Of a DNA stretch of 64,000 nt, positions 8,109 through 16,057 are shown one piece after another. The notes under the pieces were generated by a model, which was not told the origin of the DNA, did not search any database, and saw only the letters and a list, made by a program, of their open reading frames with translations. Made by a program: the position numbers and the translations under genes. The stretch lies in the NCBI RefSeq assembly GCF_000612545.2, contig NZ_CP097800.1, positions 4,464,501-4,528,500 of the forward strand, read 5' to 3'. Each line of letters starts with the position of its first letter. Position 1 is the first letter of the stretch. The DNA is from Streptomyces sp. PCS3-D2. Its GTDB lineage: Bacteria > Actinomycetota > Actinomycetes > Streptomycetales > Streptomycetaceae.

Positions 8109-8546
8109 TCAGTGCCTGCGGACCTCGACGTCCTGCCGGTCCTGGGCGACGGTGCTGACCGACCTCGGCATCAGGCCCGAGAGCCGGACCTCCTGGAGCT
8201 CGGCGGTGACCACCGCGCGGCCCGGGCGCACGTCCACCCAGCGGCCCGGGGCCGTGGCCACCCACCGGCGCTCCGTGCCGTCGCAGACGGGCTGCTCCGC
8301 CCCGATGCTCAGCCGGCCGCCCTCGTGTTCGACGGTCGCCTTGATCTGCATCGCCCCCGAGGGTGAAGCCTGCTCGCAGTGGTAGGACCCGGAAAGGGTG
8401 ACGGTGCCGTCGCCCGCGACGTACGCGTCGTGATGCACGGAAATACCTTGACTGAAAACGGTGGCGCCGGCCGGGGCACAGAACAGCGTGGTGGCGGCCA
8501 GTGCGGAGAAGGCCGCGAGGGCCATTCGGCGGGGGGAGATGCGCAT
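8109..8546 (-). CDS. secreted hypothetical protein (DUF6299-like)
   Basis: 145 residues. Signal peptide at about 1-28 ('MRISPRRMALAAFSALAATTLFCAPAGA'). The mature part begins 'ISVHHDAYVAGDGTVTLSGSYHCE' and has alternating beta-strand character with one Cys pair, as in small actinobacterial secreted proteins grouped under DUF6299. A longer frame reaches 8591, but ATG 8546 has a perfect GGAGGA 6 nt upstream and starts exactly at the signal peptide. It is divergent from the lipoprotein gene at 8702. Function unknown. Confidence 0.75.
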   Translation of the reverse strand: MRISPRRMALAAFSALAATTLFCAPAGATVFSQGISVHHDAYVAGDGTVTLSGSYHCEQASPSGAMQIKATVEHEGGRLSIGAEQPVCDGTERRWVATAPGRWVDVRPGRAVVTAELQEVRLSGLMPRSVSTVAQDRQDVEVRRH

Positions 8547-8701
8547 TCTTCCTCCAGAGGGTGCGGGCGGCGGTATTCCGCCGGAACGCATTGTGCTGGC
8601 AGGTGGCCGTACGCGTTCGCTCCCCGCACTCGTGTCGGTGTGTGCATTTGCCTGCCCGGGGGCGTGAAACTGGCCGCAATACGTCCCCGAAGGGATCTTG
8701 C

Positions 8702-9286
8702 ATGCGCCAGCCCGCCCTCCCCACCCTCGCCCTCCTCCCGCTGCTGCTGTTCGGTGCCTCCGCCTGCCAGGGCGCTCGCGAGGGAGTCGCCCTCGCCCCG
8801 GCCGCGGCCCCGGCCGTCCCGGTGGACGACGGGGCTCCCGGGGGCGAGGAGGGTCCCGTACGGCCGGTCGCGAAGGACGCCCATGTGGGTGACGCCCTGC
8901 GGGTGCACGGCACGCAGGTGGGCCGCCACCTGGAGGTCGTGCTCGGTGCGTACGTGGATCCGGCGATCAGTGCCGACAAGAACTTCGCCCCGCCCGCCGG
9001 CAAGCGCTGGGTGGCCGCCTCGATGTCGTTCGTCAACGTGGGCGGTGCCTCGTACGGGGCTCTCGGACGCATGTGGGCGCACGACGGCGCGGGGCAGCGC
9101 CACCCGGTGGTGCCCACCGGTGAGCTGACGACCGGCAAACCCATCGTCTTCGATTCCCTGGAGGTCGGTGAGCGGGCAGAGGGGTGGGTGGTGTTCGAAA
9201 TCCCGGAAAACGCGCGCATTGTGCGGCTGGAATACCAGGACACGAACATCCGGGCGAATGCCGGAGAGGGATTCTGGGCTGTCTAG
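8702..9286 (+). CDS. putative lipoprotein, DUF4352-like
   Basis: 194 residues. Signal peptide 'MRQPALPTLALLPLLLFGASACQG' with a lipobox-like A-S-A-C, so Cys22 may be lipidated. After an Ala/Pro/Gly linker comes an immunoglobulin-like beta domain ('HVGDALRVHGTQVGRHLEVVLGAYVDP...GKRWVAASMSFVNVG...LEVGERAEGWVVFEIPENARIVRLEYQD') matching the pattern of DUF4352/telobox-type extracellular domains. ATG 8702 is chosen because the signal peptide begins there; GAAGGGA is upstream. Probably anchored outside the membrane. Function unknown. Confidence 0.75.
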   Translation: MRQPALPTLALLPLLLFGASACQGAREGVALAPAAAPAVPVDDGAPGGEEGPVRPVAKDAHVGDALRVHGTQVGRHLEVVLGAYVDPAISADKNFAPPAGKRWVAASMSFVNVGGASYGALGRMWAHDGAGQRHPVVPTGELTTGKPIVFDSLEVGERAEGWVVFEIPENARIVRLEYQDTNIRANAGEGFWAV

Positions 9287-9343
9287 CCCGCCCGGGTGAA
9301 AGGCCGTGAAAGGCCCGGGCGCGGGACCACTAGGGTGCGGCGC

Positions 9344-9838
9344 ATGACTTCTACTCAAGCCGAAATCGACCGGTCCCAGCTCGGCACCCTTTCGGTGCTC
9401 GCCTGGATCGGCGACCCCTCCGAGGCACACGACATCCCGTACCTCCTCGCCTACACCCTGGGCGACGGCCCGGGCGGCCGGGAGGCCGGGGAGGTGGCGG
9501 CTCGCGGGCTGCTGGAGGAGATCGGCCTGCCCATCGGTGACGTCGTCATGGACGGCACCCGCAACCCCGCCGGCTTCCCGGTGCAGATCCTGCTGGAGGG
9601 CAACCAGATCGCGCTCACCCTGCCCGGGATGAACGCACAGTGCACTGCCCCCGACGAGTGGGTCGCCGCGGCCGACGAGAGCGGGCAGGTGTACTTCCTC
9701 TTCGCCACGCGCGCCTGGCCCGAGGCGGTCCCGGGGCGGCCCGTCGACGCGACGACCCTCCAGGCCTTCGCGGGCGACGAGGAGGTCCTCACGGCCAGCG
9801 CCCACTGCGTGCTCTCCGTGCGGCGCCTGCAGAAGTAG
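9344..9838 (+). CDS. conserved hypothetical protein (DUF5949-like)
   Basis: 164 residues, soluble, acidic, no signal or membrane segment. The pattern 'LGTLSVLAWIGDP...DIPYLLAYTLGDGPGG...GLLEEIGLPIGD' fits the Streptomyces family DUF5949. There is no Shine-Dalgarno. TAGGGT at 9331-9336 ends 7 nt before ATG 9344, so the transcript is probably leaderless. It converges on the P450 gene, with a hairpin between them. Function unknown. Confidence 0.75.
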   Translation: MTSTQAEIDRSQLGTLSVLAWIGDPSEAHDIPYLLAYTLGDGPGGREAGEVAARGLLEEIGLPIGDVVMDGTRNPAGFPVQILLEGNQIALTLPGMNAQCTAPDEWVAAADESGQVYFLFATRAWPEAVPGRPVDATTLQAFAGDEEVLTASAHCVLSVRRLQK

Positions 9839-9855
9839 CCGGCCGCCCCACCGCT

Positions 9856-9890
9856 CCGGCCGCCGGGCTCCCAGCCTGCCCGGTGGCCGG
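9856..9890. terminator. hairpin between convergent genes
   Basis: Arms 9856-9868 and 9878-9890 pair over 13 bp with one mismatch around a 9-nt loop. It lies between the stop codons at 9838 (+) and 9962 (-) and could stop both transcripts. No U tract, as is usual in Streptomyces. Confidence 0.6.
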
Positions 9891-9961
9891 GCCCCTCCCG
9901 CGGGCTCCCGCCGGGTCTCGGCCCGGGCCCCTTTCGCCGGATCTCCGCCCGGAGTCCTCCG

Positions 9962-11209
9962 TCAGGGCCGCTCGAAGACGAATCCGAGCGAGCGGACCCG
10001 GTTGTCGAAGCTGGAACCCGCCAGGTCCGGCAGGCCCACCGCGCGCAGCCCGACCGGCCGGGTCAGCAGCTCGCGGAAGAGCGCCTTCATCTCCACCCGG
10101 GCCAGGTGCGCACCCAGGCAGAAATGCGGTCCGCCGCCGCCGAAGCCCAGGTGCGGATTGGGCGAGCGGGTGATCATGAAGGCGTCCGGGTCGGGGAAGA
10201 CCGACGCGTCGCGGTTGGCGGAGGCGTAGTACAGGACCACCTTCTCGCCCGGCCGGAAGACGCGGCCGCCCATGGTGTGCTCGGCGGTCACCGTCCGGCG
10301 GAACTGGATGATCGGCGTCGAGTGCCGGATGATCTCGTCCACCGCGCCGTCCGCGTACGTCTCGAAGTCCGACATCAGCAGGTCCCGTTGGTCGGGGTGG
10401 TCGGTCAGCAGGGTCAGCCCGTGGGTGATGGCGTTGCGGGTGGTCTCCACCCCGGCGACCATCAGGAGCGAGAAGAAGGCGCCGAGTTGGCGGGCCCCGA
10501 GGGCCTGTCCGTCGACGTTCGCGCAGACCAGCGCCGAGATCAGGTCGTCGGCCGGGTTCTTGCGCCGCTCCCTGCCGATGCCCGCCACCATCCGCTGCAT
10601 CCGGGCGAGCGCGCGCAGCCCGCGGCCGGGCATCCGCAGCCGGGAGAGCAGGCCGCGCTCCACGCCGATGTTCTCGGAGGCATGGTTGACCCGGTCGGCG
10701 ATCTCGGCGCGGAAGCGCTCAGGGATGCCCATCATGTTGCAGATGACCTCCAGCGGCAGCCGGGAGGCCACCGCCGAGACGAACTCGTCGGGCCGGTCGG
10801 CCAGTACGTCGTCCACGATGCGGGCGGCCACGGCGTGGATGTCGGCCTCGGCCGCAGCCAGCAGGCGGGGAGTGAAGGCCCGCTGGACGATCCGGCGGAG
10901 CCTGGCGTGGTCCGGGCCGTCCAGGTTGACCATGGAGTCGCCGAACAGGGCCCGCACCCAGCGGGCCGGTTCGGGAGTGGTCACTCCGGGGGCACTGGCG
11001 AAGACCTTGGGGAGCCGGCTGGCCTCCTGCACGTGGGCGTGTCGGACGAGGGCCCAGTGGCCGGCCCCCTCGGGCACGAACACGGGGCCTTCGGCGGCGC
11101 GCAGGCGGGCGAAGACGGCGAGCCGGTGTGCGGGCGGCTGCTGCCAGAAGCCCGGCTCGGCCAGTTCCCCGCCGGGTCCGGTGCCGTGGCGTTGCGCCGG
11201 GAGTGTCAT
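9962..11209 (-). CDS. cytochrome P450
   Basis: 415 residues, the usual length of a soluble bacterial P450. The I-helix oxygen-activation motif 'VAGVETTRN' is at about 255, the K-helix ExxR 'EIIR' at about 295, and the heme-binding loop 'FGGGGPHFCLGAHLAR' with proximal Cys at about 360. The FGGGGPHFCLG form of the heme loop is common in the CYP125/CYP124/CYP142 group, which oxidise sterol or terpenoid side chains, so a lipid-like substrate is possible but not shown. ATG 11209 has GGAGGC 8 nt upstream. No ferredoxin or reductase gene is next to it. The LtrA gene lies upstream on the same strand with a 104-bp gap, so co-transcription is possible. Confidence 0.93.
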   Translation of the reverse strand: MTLPAQRHGTGPGGELAEPGFWQQPPAHRLAVFARLRAAEGPVFVPEGAGHWALVRHAHVQEASRLPKVFASAPGVTTPEPARWVRALFGDSMVNLDGPDHARLRRIVQRAFTPRLLAAAEADIHAVAARIVDDVLADRPDEFVSAVASRLPLEVICNMMGIPERFRAEIADRVNHASENIGVERGLLSRLRMPGRGLRALARMQRMVAGIGRERRKNPADDLISALVCANVDGQALGARQLGAFFSLLMVAGVETTRNAITHGLTLLTDHPDQRDLLMSDFETYADGAVDEIIRHSTPIIQFRRTVTAEHTMGGRVFRPGEKVVLYYASANRDASVFPDPDAFMITRSPNPHLGFGGGGPHFCLGAHLARVEMKALFRELLTRPVGLRAVGLPDLAGSSFDNRVRSLGFVFERP

Positions 11210-11313
11210 GGCCGTGCCTCCAGTCGGTGCGGTGCGGTGTGTCCTGCTCGTCCGCTCGGTCTGCGCTGAGAACGGCGGCGGGGGCGCGGGAGTGACGGTC
11301 GGGCCGCCGCCCG

Positions 11314-12471
11314 CTACAGGACCTCGGCGCCGGACCGCTCGGCCAGGATCAGGCCGACGGTGACCGTGACCACCGCGACGAGTCCCGCGTAGAGGACGGC
11401 GTAGGCGCCCGTCCAGATGCAGGCGAGGGTGACCACGGCGGAGACCGGGAGCACCAGCTGCTGGGCGAGGCCGCGCTTGAAGTGGCGCGAGTGCAGCAGC
11501 CACACCATGAAGAGGAAGGCCGCGGCCGGGACCATGACGGATGCGTTGGCGGAGACCTGGGAGATGTGCGCCGTGCCGACCGCGTGCTCGACCACGACCT
11601 CGATGCCCGCGCCGATCGCCGCACCGGAAGCGAAGATCAGCAGGTGGCCGTAGCCCCACGGGATGGCCTCCCGGTTGGAGGTCAGGTGCTGGTGCATCGG
11701 CACGGCGAAGTAGATCCACCACGCGGCGAACACGATCAGCAGCCCGCCGGCGGCGATGGGGAGCAGCAGGTCGAGGGCTTCGTGCTCGTCGAGCGCGGAC
11801 TTCACGGCCACCGTGCTCGCCGCGATCGTCTCGCCGAGCACGATGATGGTGAACAGCCCGTACCGCTCGACGATGTGGTGGGCGTGCCAGGGCGTCTGGT
11901 GCCCGCGCTCGGCGATCACCGGGACCATCAGCTCGGCCGCGACCAGCACCAGGAACAGCCAGCGCTTGGCGCCGTCGGGCGCGAAGAGGAGCCCCACCCA
12001 GCCGGCCTGGCAGATCACCAGCCCGGCCGCGTACGTCAGGGCGGCGGTGCGGGCGGCGCCGCTCTCCCCGGCGGCGGCCCGCAGCCACTGCGCCGTCAGC
12101 GCCACGCGCATGATGATGTAGCCGACGACGGCGATCGCCCAGTCGTTCTCGTCGAAGGCTTCGCCCACCCCTGCCGCGTAGACGAGGACGCCGGCGATCT
12201 GGACGAGCGTCGCGATCCGGTACGGCACGTCGTCGCAGTCGTAGGCGGAGGCGAACCAGGTGAAGTTCATCCAGGCCCACCACACGCCGAAGAAGACGAA
12301 GAAGTAGCCGATCACCCCGGTACCGGGATGGCCCTCCGCGAGTGCGTGCACGAGCCGGGCTCCGGCCTGCGCGACAGCCACGACGAAGCAGAGGTCGAAG
12401 AACAGCTCCAGCGGGGTCGCGGCGCGGTGGCCCTCGTCTCGGCTGCGGGCGGTCATCGGGGTGTAGGCCAT
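11314..12471 (-). CDS. low temperature requirement protein A (LtrA) family membrane protein
   Basis: 385 residues with about 10-11 hydrophobic segments. The N-terminus 'TPLELFFDLCFVVAVAQ' and the later 'ERYGLFTIIVLGETI' are hallmark motifs of the LtrA family (first described in Listeria as needed for growth at low temperature). Biochemical role is unknown for the family; it is an integral membrane protein. Start ATG 12471 has no clear ribosome-binding site; ATG 12456 is an alternative. It is the first gene downstream of DUF4097 on the same strand, separated by a small hairpin. Confidence 0.9.
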   Translation of the reverse strand: MAYTPMTARSRDEGHRAATPLELFFDLCFVVAVAQAGARLVHALAEGHPGTGVIGYFFVFFGVWWAWMNFTWFASAYDCDDVPYRIATLVQIAGVLVYAAGVGEAFDENDWAIAVVGYIIMRVALTAQWLRAAAGESGAARTAALTYAAGLVICQAGWVGLLFAPDGAKRWLFLVLVAAELMVPVIAERGHQTPWHAHHIVERYGLFTIIVLGETIAASTVAVKSALDEHEALDLLLPIAAGGLLIVFAAWWIYFAVPMHQHLTSNREAIPWGYGHLLIFASGAAIGAGIEVVVEHAVGTAHISQVSANASVMVPAAAFLFMVWLLHSRHFKRGLAQQLVLPVSAVVTLACIWTGAYAVLYAGLVAVVTVTVGLILAERSGAEVL

Positions 12472-12517
12472 ACGGTCAGGAGAGCAGGGTGGTGACGCGC
12501 CGCAGCTCAGGCGCGCT

Positions 12518-12543
12518 GCCCGGGGGGCCGCTGTGCCCCGGGC
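12518..12543 (-). terminator. small hairpin after DUF4097 gene
   Basis: GCCCGGGG (12518-12525) and CCCCGGGC (12536-12543) form a perfect 8-bp stem with a 10-nt loop between the DUF4097 stop and the ltrA start. A plausible weak terminator. Confidence 0.4.
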
Positions 12544-12596
12544 GGCCGTCCGGGCCGGTCACGCCGGTCACACCGGGCTGCTCGGGCCGCTGCGGG

Positions 12597-13265
12597 TCAG
12601 AGGCTGCGGGCGGCGATGTCGCCGTAGGCGGTGGTGGCGTGGAGGGTGAGGTCCCGGCCGCTGCCGTCGTGGGTGAGGGCGTTGCGTATCCGGCCGTAGG
12701 AGGTGCCCGCGTCGAGGGTGGCACGGGTTCCGCGGGCGGCGCCGACGGAGATGTCGCCGGCCTGCGTCCGCAGGACGACCGTGCCGCGAACGGCCTCGGT
12801 GACGTGCACGCCGCCCTTCTGGGTGGTGATCTCCGCGGAGCCGCCGAGACGGCCGACCGTGATGTCCCCGGCCTGGAGGGCGAGTCGGGCACCCGCGGTC
12901 TCGTCGAGCTTGATCGCGCCGTGGGCGCTGTCGATGGTGACGTCCCCGAGCCGGCCGACGCCCCGAATCTCGGCACTGGCGGTCCTGGCCTCGACGCGGG
13001 AGCCCGTGGGAAGCCTGACGGTCACCTCGACCGATCCGGAGCCGCCGAGGATCCGGTTCCTCGGCGCAGCGGCGGCGATCCGCAGGATGCCGTCTGCGTA
13101 CGCGACGGTGGTCCGTTCGGCGGCCGTCACATCGCGGCCCCTGGAGGCGTCGGCCGGGAGGATCTCGACGGTGGTGTCGGCGCGGTCGGCGGCGATGAAG
13201 CGGAGGCGTCCGACGGGGATGTCGAGGACGGCGGCGATCGGGGCGGCGGTGGTGAACTTCTGCAT
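12597..13265 (-). CDS. DUF4097 family beta-repeat protein
   Basis: 222 residues with a regular beta-helix-like pattern: repeated turns such as 'ASAEIRGVGRLGDVTIDSAHGAIKLDETAG', 'AGDITVGRLGGSAEITTQKGGVHVTEAVRGTVVLRTQAGDISVGAARG', 'TSYGRIRNAL'. This fits DUF4097/adhesin-like repeats. No signal peptide, so cytoplasmic in spite of the adhesin-like fold. ATG 13265 has GGAG 13 nt upstream and is better than the longer frame to 13352. It is divergent from a GbsR/MarR regulator; the 242-bp region between contains a palindrome and direct repeats, so this gene is the likely target of that regulator. Cellular role unknown. Confidence 0.82.
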   Translation of the reverse strand: MQKFTTAAPIAAVLDIPVGRLRFIAADRADTTVEILPADASRGRDVTAAERTTVAYADGILRIAAAAPRNRILGGSGSVEVTVRLPTGSRVEARTASAEIRGVGRLGDVTIDSAHGAIKLDETAGARLALQAGDITVGRLGGSAEITTQKGGVHVTEAVRGTVVLRTQAGDISVGAARGTRATLDAGTSYGRIRNALTHDGSGRDLTLHATTAYGDIAARSL

Positions 13266-13348
13266 GGTGCTTCTCCGTTCTCCGTCAGCGGCGCCCTGCG
13301 GCCCGCTGTTTCCGATAGGAGAAAAGCTACGTTGCGTTTGTAGTTTCG

Positions 13349-13364
13349 GCAATCACGTGATTGC
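13349..13364. promoter_or_regulatory. 16-bp perfect palindrome, likely operator
   Basis: GCAATCACGTGATTGC is identical to its reverse complement. It lies in the divergent intergenic region, 84 bp upstream of the DUF4097 start and 144 bp upstream of the regulator start. MarR-type dimers bind palindromes of this size. Which protein binds is inferred from position. Confidence 0.6.
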
Positions 13365-13401
13365 ATGCGGCCTCTATGTAAGCAGCTCAGAGGCCCTATT
13401 T

Positions 13402-13474
13402 CGTTGCAACTGCTTCGAGGTGAAAGCTAAGGGGGTGGCGCTGCGTTGCAATGAGGTGGAGGTGAACGCTAGGG
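13402..13474 (+). repeat. imperfect direct repeats upstream of the regulator
   Basis: Two copies of about 31 bp, starting at 13402 and 13444, share CGTTGCAA, then GAGGTGAA, then GCTA and a G-run in the same order. They lie between the palindrome and the ribosome-binding site at about 13495. They may be regulator sites or a duplicated leader segment. Confidence 0.5.
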
Positions 13475-13507
13475 TGGAGACTCCACGGGATGCAGAGGGA
13501 GGCCGCG

Positions 13508-14254
13508 ATGCCGGGAGGCAGGCTTACGCAGCAGGAGCGCCGGCAGATCGCCCTGGGGGTGGCCGACGGCCTCGCCTATGCCGAGATCGCCAGGCGCTTG
13601 GACCGTCCGACCTCCACGGTCACCCGCGAGGTCATGCGCAACGGCGGCCCCTCCGGCTATCGGGCGGACCAGGCCCACCGTGCCACCGAGCGCCGCGCCC
13701 GCCGGCGCCGCACCGCCGTCCCCCCGAGCGCGGATCCGGTCATCCTGCCGCACGGCCGCGATCCCGGAGCGGTGGCTGCGTACGAAGAGCAGTTCACCAC
13801 GGTGATGATGCAGTCGGGCCTGTCGAACAAGATGACCGCGCGGGTGATGGTCTGTCTCCTCACCGCCGATTCCGGCAGCATGACCGCCGCCGAGCTCGTC
13901 CGGCGCCTCCAGGTCAGTCCGGCGTCCATCTCCAAGTCGATCGCCTTCCTGGAGGGGCAGGCTCTCGTCCGCCGGGAGCGTGACGAGGGCCGCCGGGAGC
14001 GCTACGTCATCGACGAGAACCTCTGGTACCAGTCGATGGTCACAAGCGTCCGCTCCCTCAACCAGCAGGTCGACATCGCCCGGCAGGGTGCCGGTGTCCT
14101 CGGCCCCGGTACCCCGGCCGCCGTCCGCCTGGAGAACGTCGCCCGCTTCCTCGACTTCGTCGCCGAAAGCCTCGCCCGCGCCGCGGAGCAGGCCCGAGAC
14201 ATCCTTCATGTGAAGGGGGAGGAGCCCTCGGGCGGCGCCGACGGCGAGGTGTGA
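13508..14254 (+). CDS. GbsR/MarR-type regulator with N-terminal IS30-like HTH
   Basis: 248 residues. Residues about 5-62 ('LTQQERRQIALGVADGLAYAEIARRLDRPTSTVTREV') read like the HTH_38 DNA-binding domain of IS30-family transposases, including the 'GYRADQAHRATERRARR' tail. Residues about 85-190 are a MarR/GbsR winged helix ('LSNKMTARVMVCLLTADSGSMTAAELVRRLQVSPASISKSIAFLEGQALVRRERDEGRRERY'). The C-terminal helix probably dimerises. So one protein appears to have two DNA-binding domains. ATG 13508 has GAGGGAGG 7 nt upstream, better than 13490. It is divergent from the DUF4097 gene. The stop codon lies within a 15-bp tandem duplication. Confidence 0.88.
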   Translation: MPGGRLTQQERRQIALGVADGLAYAEIARRLDRPTSTVTREVMRNGGPSGYRADQAHRATERRARRRRTAVPPSADPVILPHGRDPGAVAAYEEQFTTVMMQSGLSNKMTARVMVCLLTADSGSMTAAELVRRLQVSPASISKSIAFLEGQALVRRERDEGRRERYVIDENLWYQSMVTSVRSLNQQVDIARQGAGVLGPGTPAAVRLENVARFLDFVAESLARAAEQARDILHVKGEEPSGGADGEV

Positions 14255-14273
14255 CCGGGCGAGGTGTGACCGG
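14244..14273 (+). repeat. 15-bp tandem duplication over the regulator stop codon
   Basis: GCGAGGTGTGACCGG occurs twice in a row. The first copy contains the TGA stop of the regulator; the second repeats GTG-TGA in the same frame, giving an in-frame backup stop. Confidence 0.9.
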
Positions 14274-14417
14274 GCGGCGTGAACGCGTGGAACGTGGACG
14301 CGAGCCGAGGCCGGGGGCGTCGAGGACGGGCCGTGGCGCGACGCCGGCGATGTGGCCGGTCCCGGCCGGCGCAACCGCAGGCCCGGCGAGGGCGACGGGC
14401 GGCCGTACCCTGGTGGC

Positions 14418-14630
14418 ATGAGCAGCACCCCCGACCCCGACCCGCAGCCCCCGCGCTCCGCCCCCGAGGCCCGGCAGTCCCGGCCGAAGCCGCGGATCGT
14501 CTTCGACGACCCGCTGGACCAGCAGTCGTCGGACGACACCGACCGGGGCTGGGGCGAGCGGCCGCCCACCGGAGGAAGCGCGGCCGATCTGGCCCGCTTC
14601 CTCGACGAGAAGCCACCGCACCACATCTGA
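14418..14630 (+). CDS. small conserved hypothetical protein
   Basis: 70 residues, hydrophilic and Pro/Asp-rich, ending 'ADLARFLDEKPPHHI'. Middle segment 'KPRIVFDDPLDQQSSDD' looks intrinsically disordered. No Shine-Dalgarno; TACCCT (14406-14411) ends exactly 7 nt before ATG 14418, which suggests a leaderless mRNA. The longer frame from 14352 would need an unsupported start. Convergent with mscL. Function unknown. Confidence 0.6.
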   Translation: MSSTPDPDPQPPRSAPEARQSRPKPRIVFDDPLDQQSSDDTDRGWGERPPTGGSAADLARFLDEKPPHHI

Positions 14631-14661
14631 CCGGACGGGGCGGCCGGTGCTGCCGGCGCGG

Positions 14662-15159
14662 TCAGAATCCGTTGCGCGAACCCGCCTGGCCGCCGACACT
14701 GCCGCCCGTGCGCTGCGCGACCAGGGTGTCCCGGATCTCCTTGAGGACCTCCAGCTCGGTGATCTCGACGATCTCCTGGGCCCCCTCGCGGGCCTTGCGG
14801 CGGTCCTCCATGCGCGCCAGGTACTTCGACATCGGCAGCACCATCAGGAAGTACACGACCGCCGCGGTGATCACAAAGGTCAGCGTGGCGTTGAGCACCG
14901 ACCCCCAGAGGATCTCGACACCGGTCGGCTGGCCGTCGGGGCCGATTTCGCACGGCGCCTTCAGACAGGACTTGTAGCCTTCCAGGCTCTTCGTGCCCAC
15001 CGCGCCCACCACGGGGCTGATGATCCCCTTGACCACGGAGTTCACGATGTTCGTGAACGCGGCGCCGATCACCACGGCCACCGCCAGGTCGATCACGTTG
15101 CCGCGCATCAGGAAGGCCTTGAAGCCCGCCAGCACGCTTTCCTTCTTGTTCTCGCTCAT
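14662..15159 (-). CDS. mscL: large-conductance mechanosensitive channel
   Basis: 165 residues. MscL forms a pentameric pore that opens under membrane tension and releases solutes during hypo-osmotic shock. N-terminal amphipathic segment 'ESVLAGFKAFLMRGNVIDLAVAVVIGAAFTNIVNSVVKGIISPVVG' contains the conserved TM1 pore helix. TM2 is 'LNATLTFVITAAVVYFLMVLPMSKYL'. The periplasmic loop is rather long and contains two Cys. The C-terminal cytoplasmic helix ('LEVLKEIRDTLVAQ') is complete, followed by a short Gly-rich tail. ATG 15159 has AAGGG upstream and is preferred over the longer frame to 15198. Confidence 0.96.
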   Translation of the reverse strand: MSENKKESVLAGFKAFLMRGNVIDLAVAVVIGAAFTNIVNSVVKGIISPVVGAVGTKSLEGYKSCLKAPCEIGPDGQPTGVEILWGSVLNATLTFVITAAVVYFLMVLPMSKYLARMEDRRKAREGAQEIVEITELEVLKEIRDTLVAQRTGGSVGGQAGSRNGF

Positions 15160-15282
15160 CGCTGAGCCCTTCTCTGCGGAAGCCAAACACGGAGCCAACG
15201 GTTCCGAAAGCTACGGCAGTCCGGGCGAGGTCTGTCCAATCGGTCTTCACTTTGAGGTGAATTGACTGATCGTGCGTACGGA

Positions 15283-15876
15283 TCAGCACAGCGTCACCGC
15301 CAGCCGCGCCGTCGCGCCGGCGCCCACCAGGTCCCGCGCGGTGTCCCTCGGTACGGACAGCACGACCAGCGCCCCGCCGTCCCCAACACCCTGTTCCGGA
15401 TCGGGTACTTCGGCGACCCTGGCCCCTGCCGCCACCACCCTGGGTTGCTGCGCCCGCTCGGCCGCCACCACGTCCACCCGGTCCCCGGGCCGCAGCAGCC
15501 GCACCGTCGCGCCGTCCGCGATGCGCACCGGCGCCGAGACCAGCCGCACCACCGTCGGCGGCGGTTTCACCTCGGACGGCGGCTCGCCCCGGGAGGCCTG
15601 GGCCTCGGTCCCTCCCACGGCGAGTGCTGCCGCCACGACGGCCAGGGAGGCCGAGGCGGCCCGCCGCCGGCGCCGCAGGGCCCGACGCAGCCGCCCGGGG
15701 CCCCGCCCCACACGGAGTGGCGGGAACGGCGGGACGGGACGCGACGGAGGACACGCGGAGGAGGCTCGTGGCGATGCCGGGGAGAAGCCCGGAGCGGAGG
15801 GCGGAGCGGAGGGAGGAGGGGTGGCCGGGCAGGAGGTCGTGGATGAGGCCGAAGAGGCCGCGGAGGTACGGGACAT
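15283..15876 (-). CDS. CpaB/RcpC-like (SAF-type) pilus assembly-like protein
   Basis: 197 residues. A Ser/Ala/Pro-rich N-terminus is followed by an Arg cluster and one hydrophobic segment ('AASASLAVVAAALAVGG', about 75-93), then a domain 'PPPTVVRLVSAPVRIADGATVRLLRPGDRVDVVAAE...RVAEVP...VVLSVPRDTARDLVGAGATARLAVTL' that matches the RcpC/CpaB C-terminal domain of Flp/Tad pilus assembly proteins. No other Tad genes are nearby, so it may be a stand-alone surface or secretion accessory protein, as is common in Streptomyces. ATG 15876 has no clear ribosome-binding site; an in-frame start at 15933 is possible. Confidence 0.75.
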   Translation of the reverse strand: MSRTSAASSASSTTSCPATPPPSAPPSAPGFSPASPRASSACPPSRPVPPFPPLRVGRGPGRLRRALRRRRRAASASLAVVAAALAVGGTEAQASRGEPPSEVKPPPTVVRLVSAPVRIADGATVRLLRPGDRVDVVAAERAQQPRVVAAGARVAEVPDPEQGVGDGGALVVLSVPRDTARDLVGAGATARLAVTLC

Positions 15877-16057
15877 GACGAGCACCACCAGACGGAGTGA
15901 GTTCCTGTGCCCGGACCCGCCGCCCGGACACACTCCACCATCCGGCCTGCGCCCGCATCCCGCTCGGACCTGTGGACCGTCCCCAGCCTGTGGAAAACCC
16001 TGTCACCCGACCGAGTGGCGAACCCCCGTCCACACCGTCTTCGCCGGCGGGTGGACC

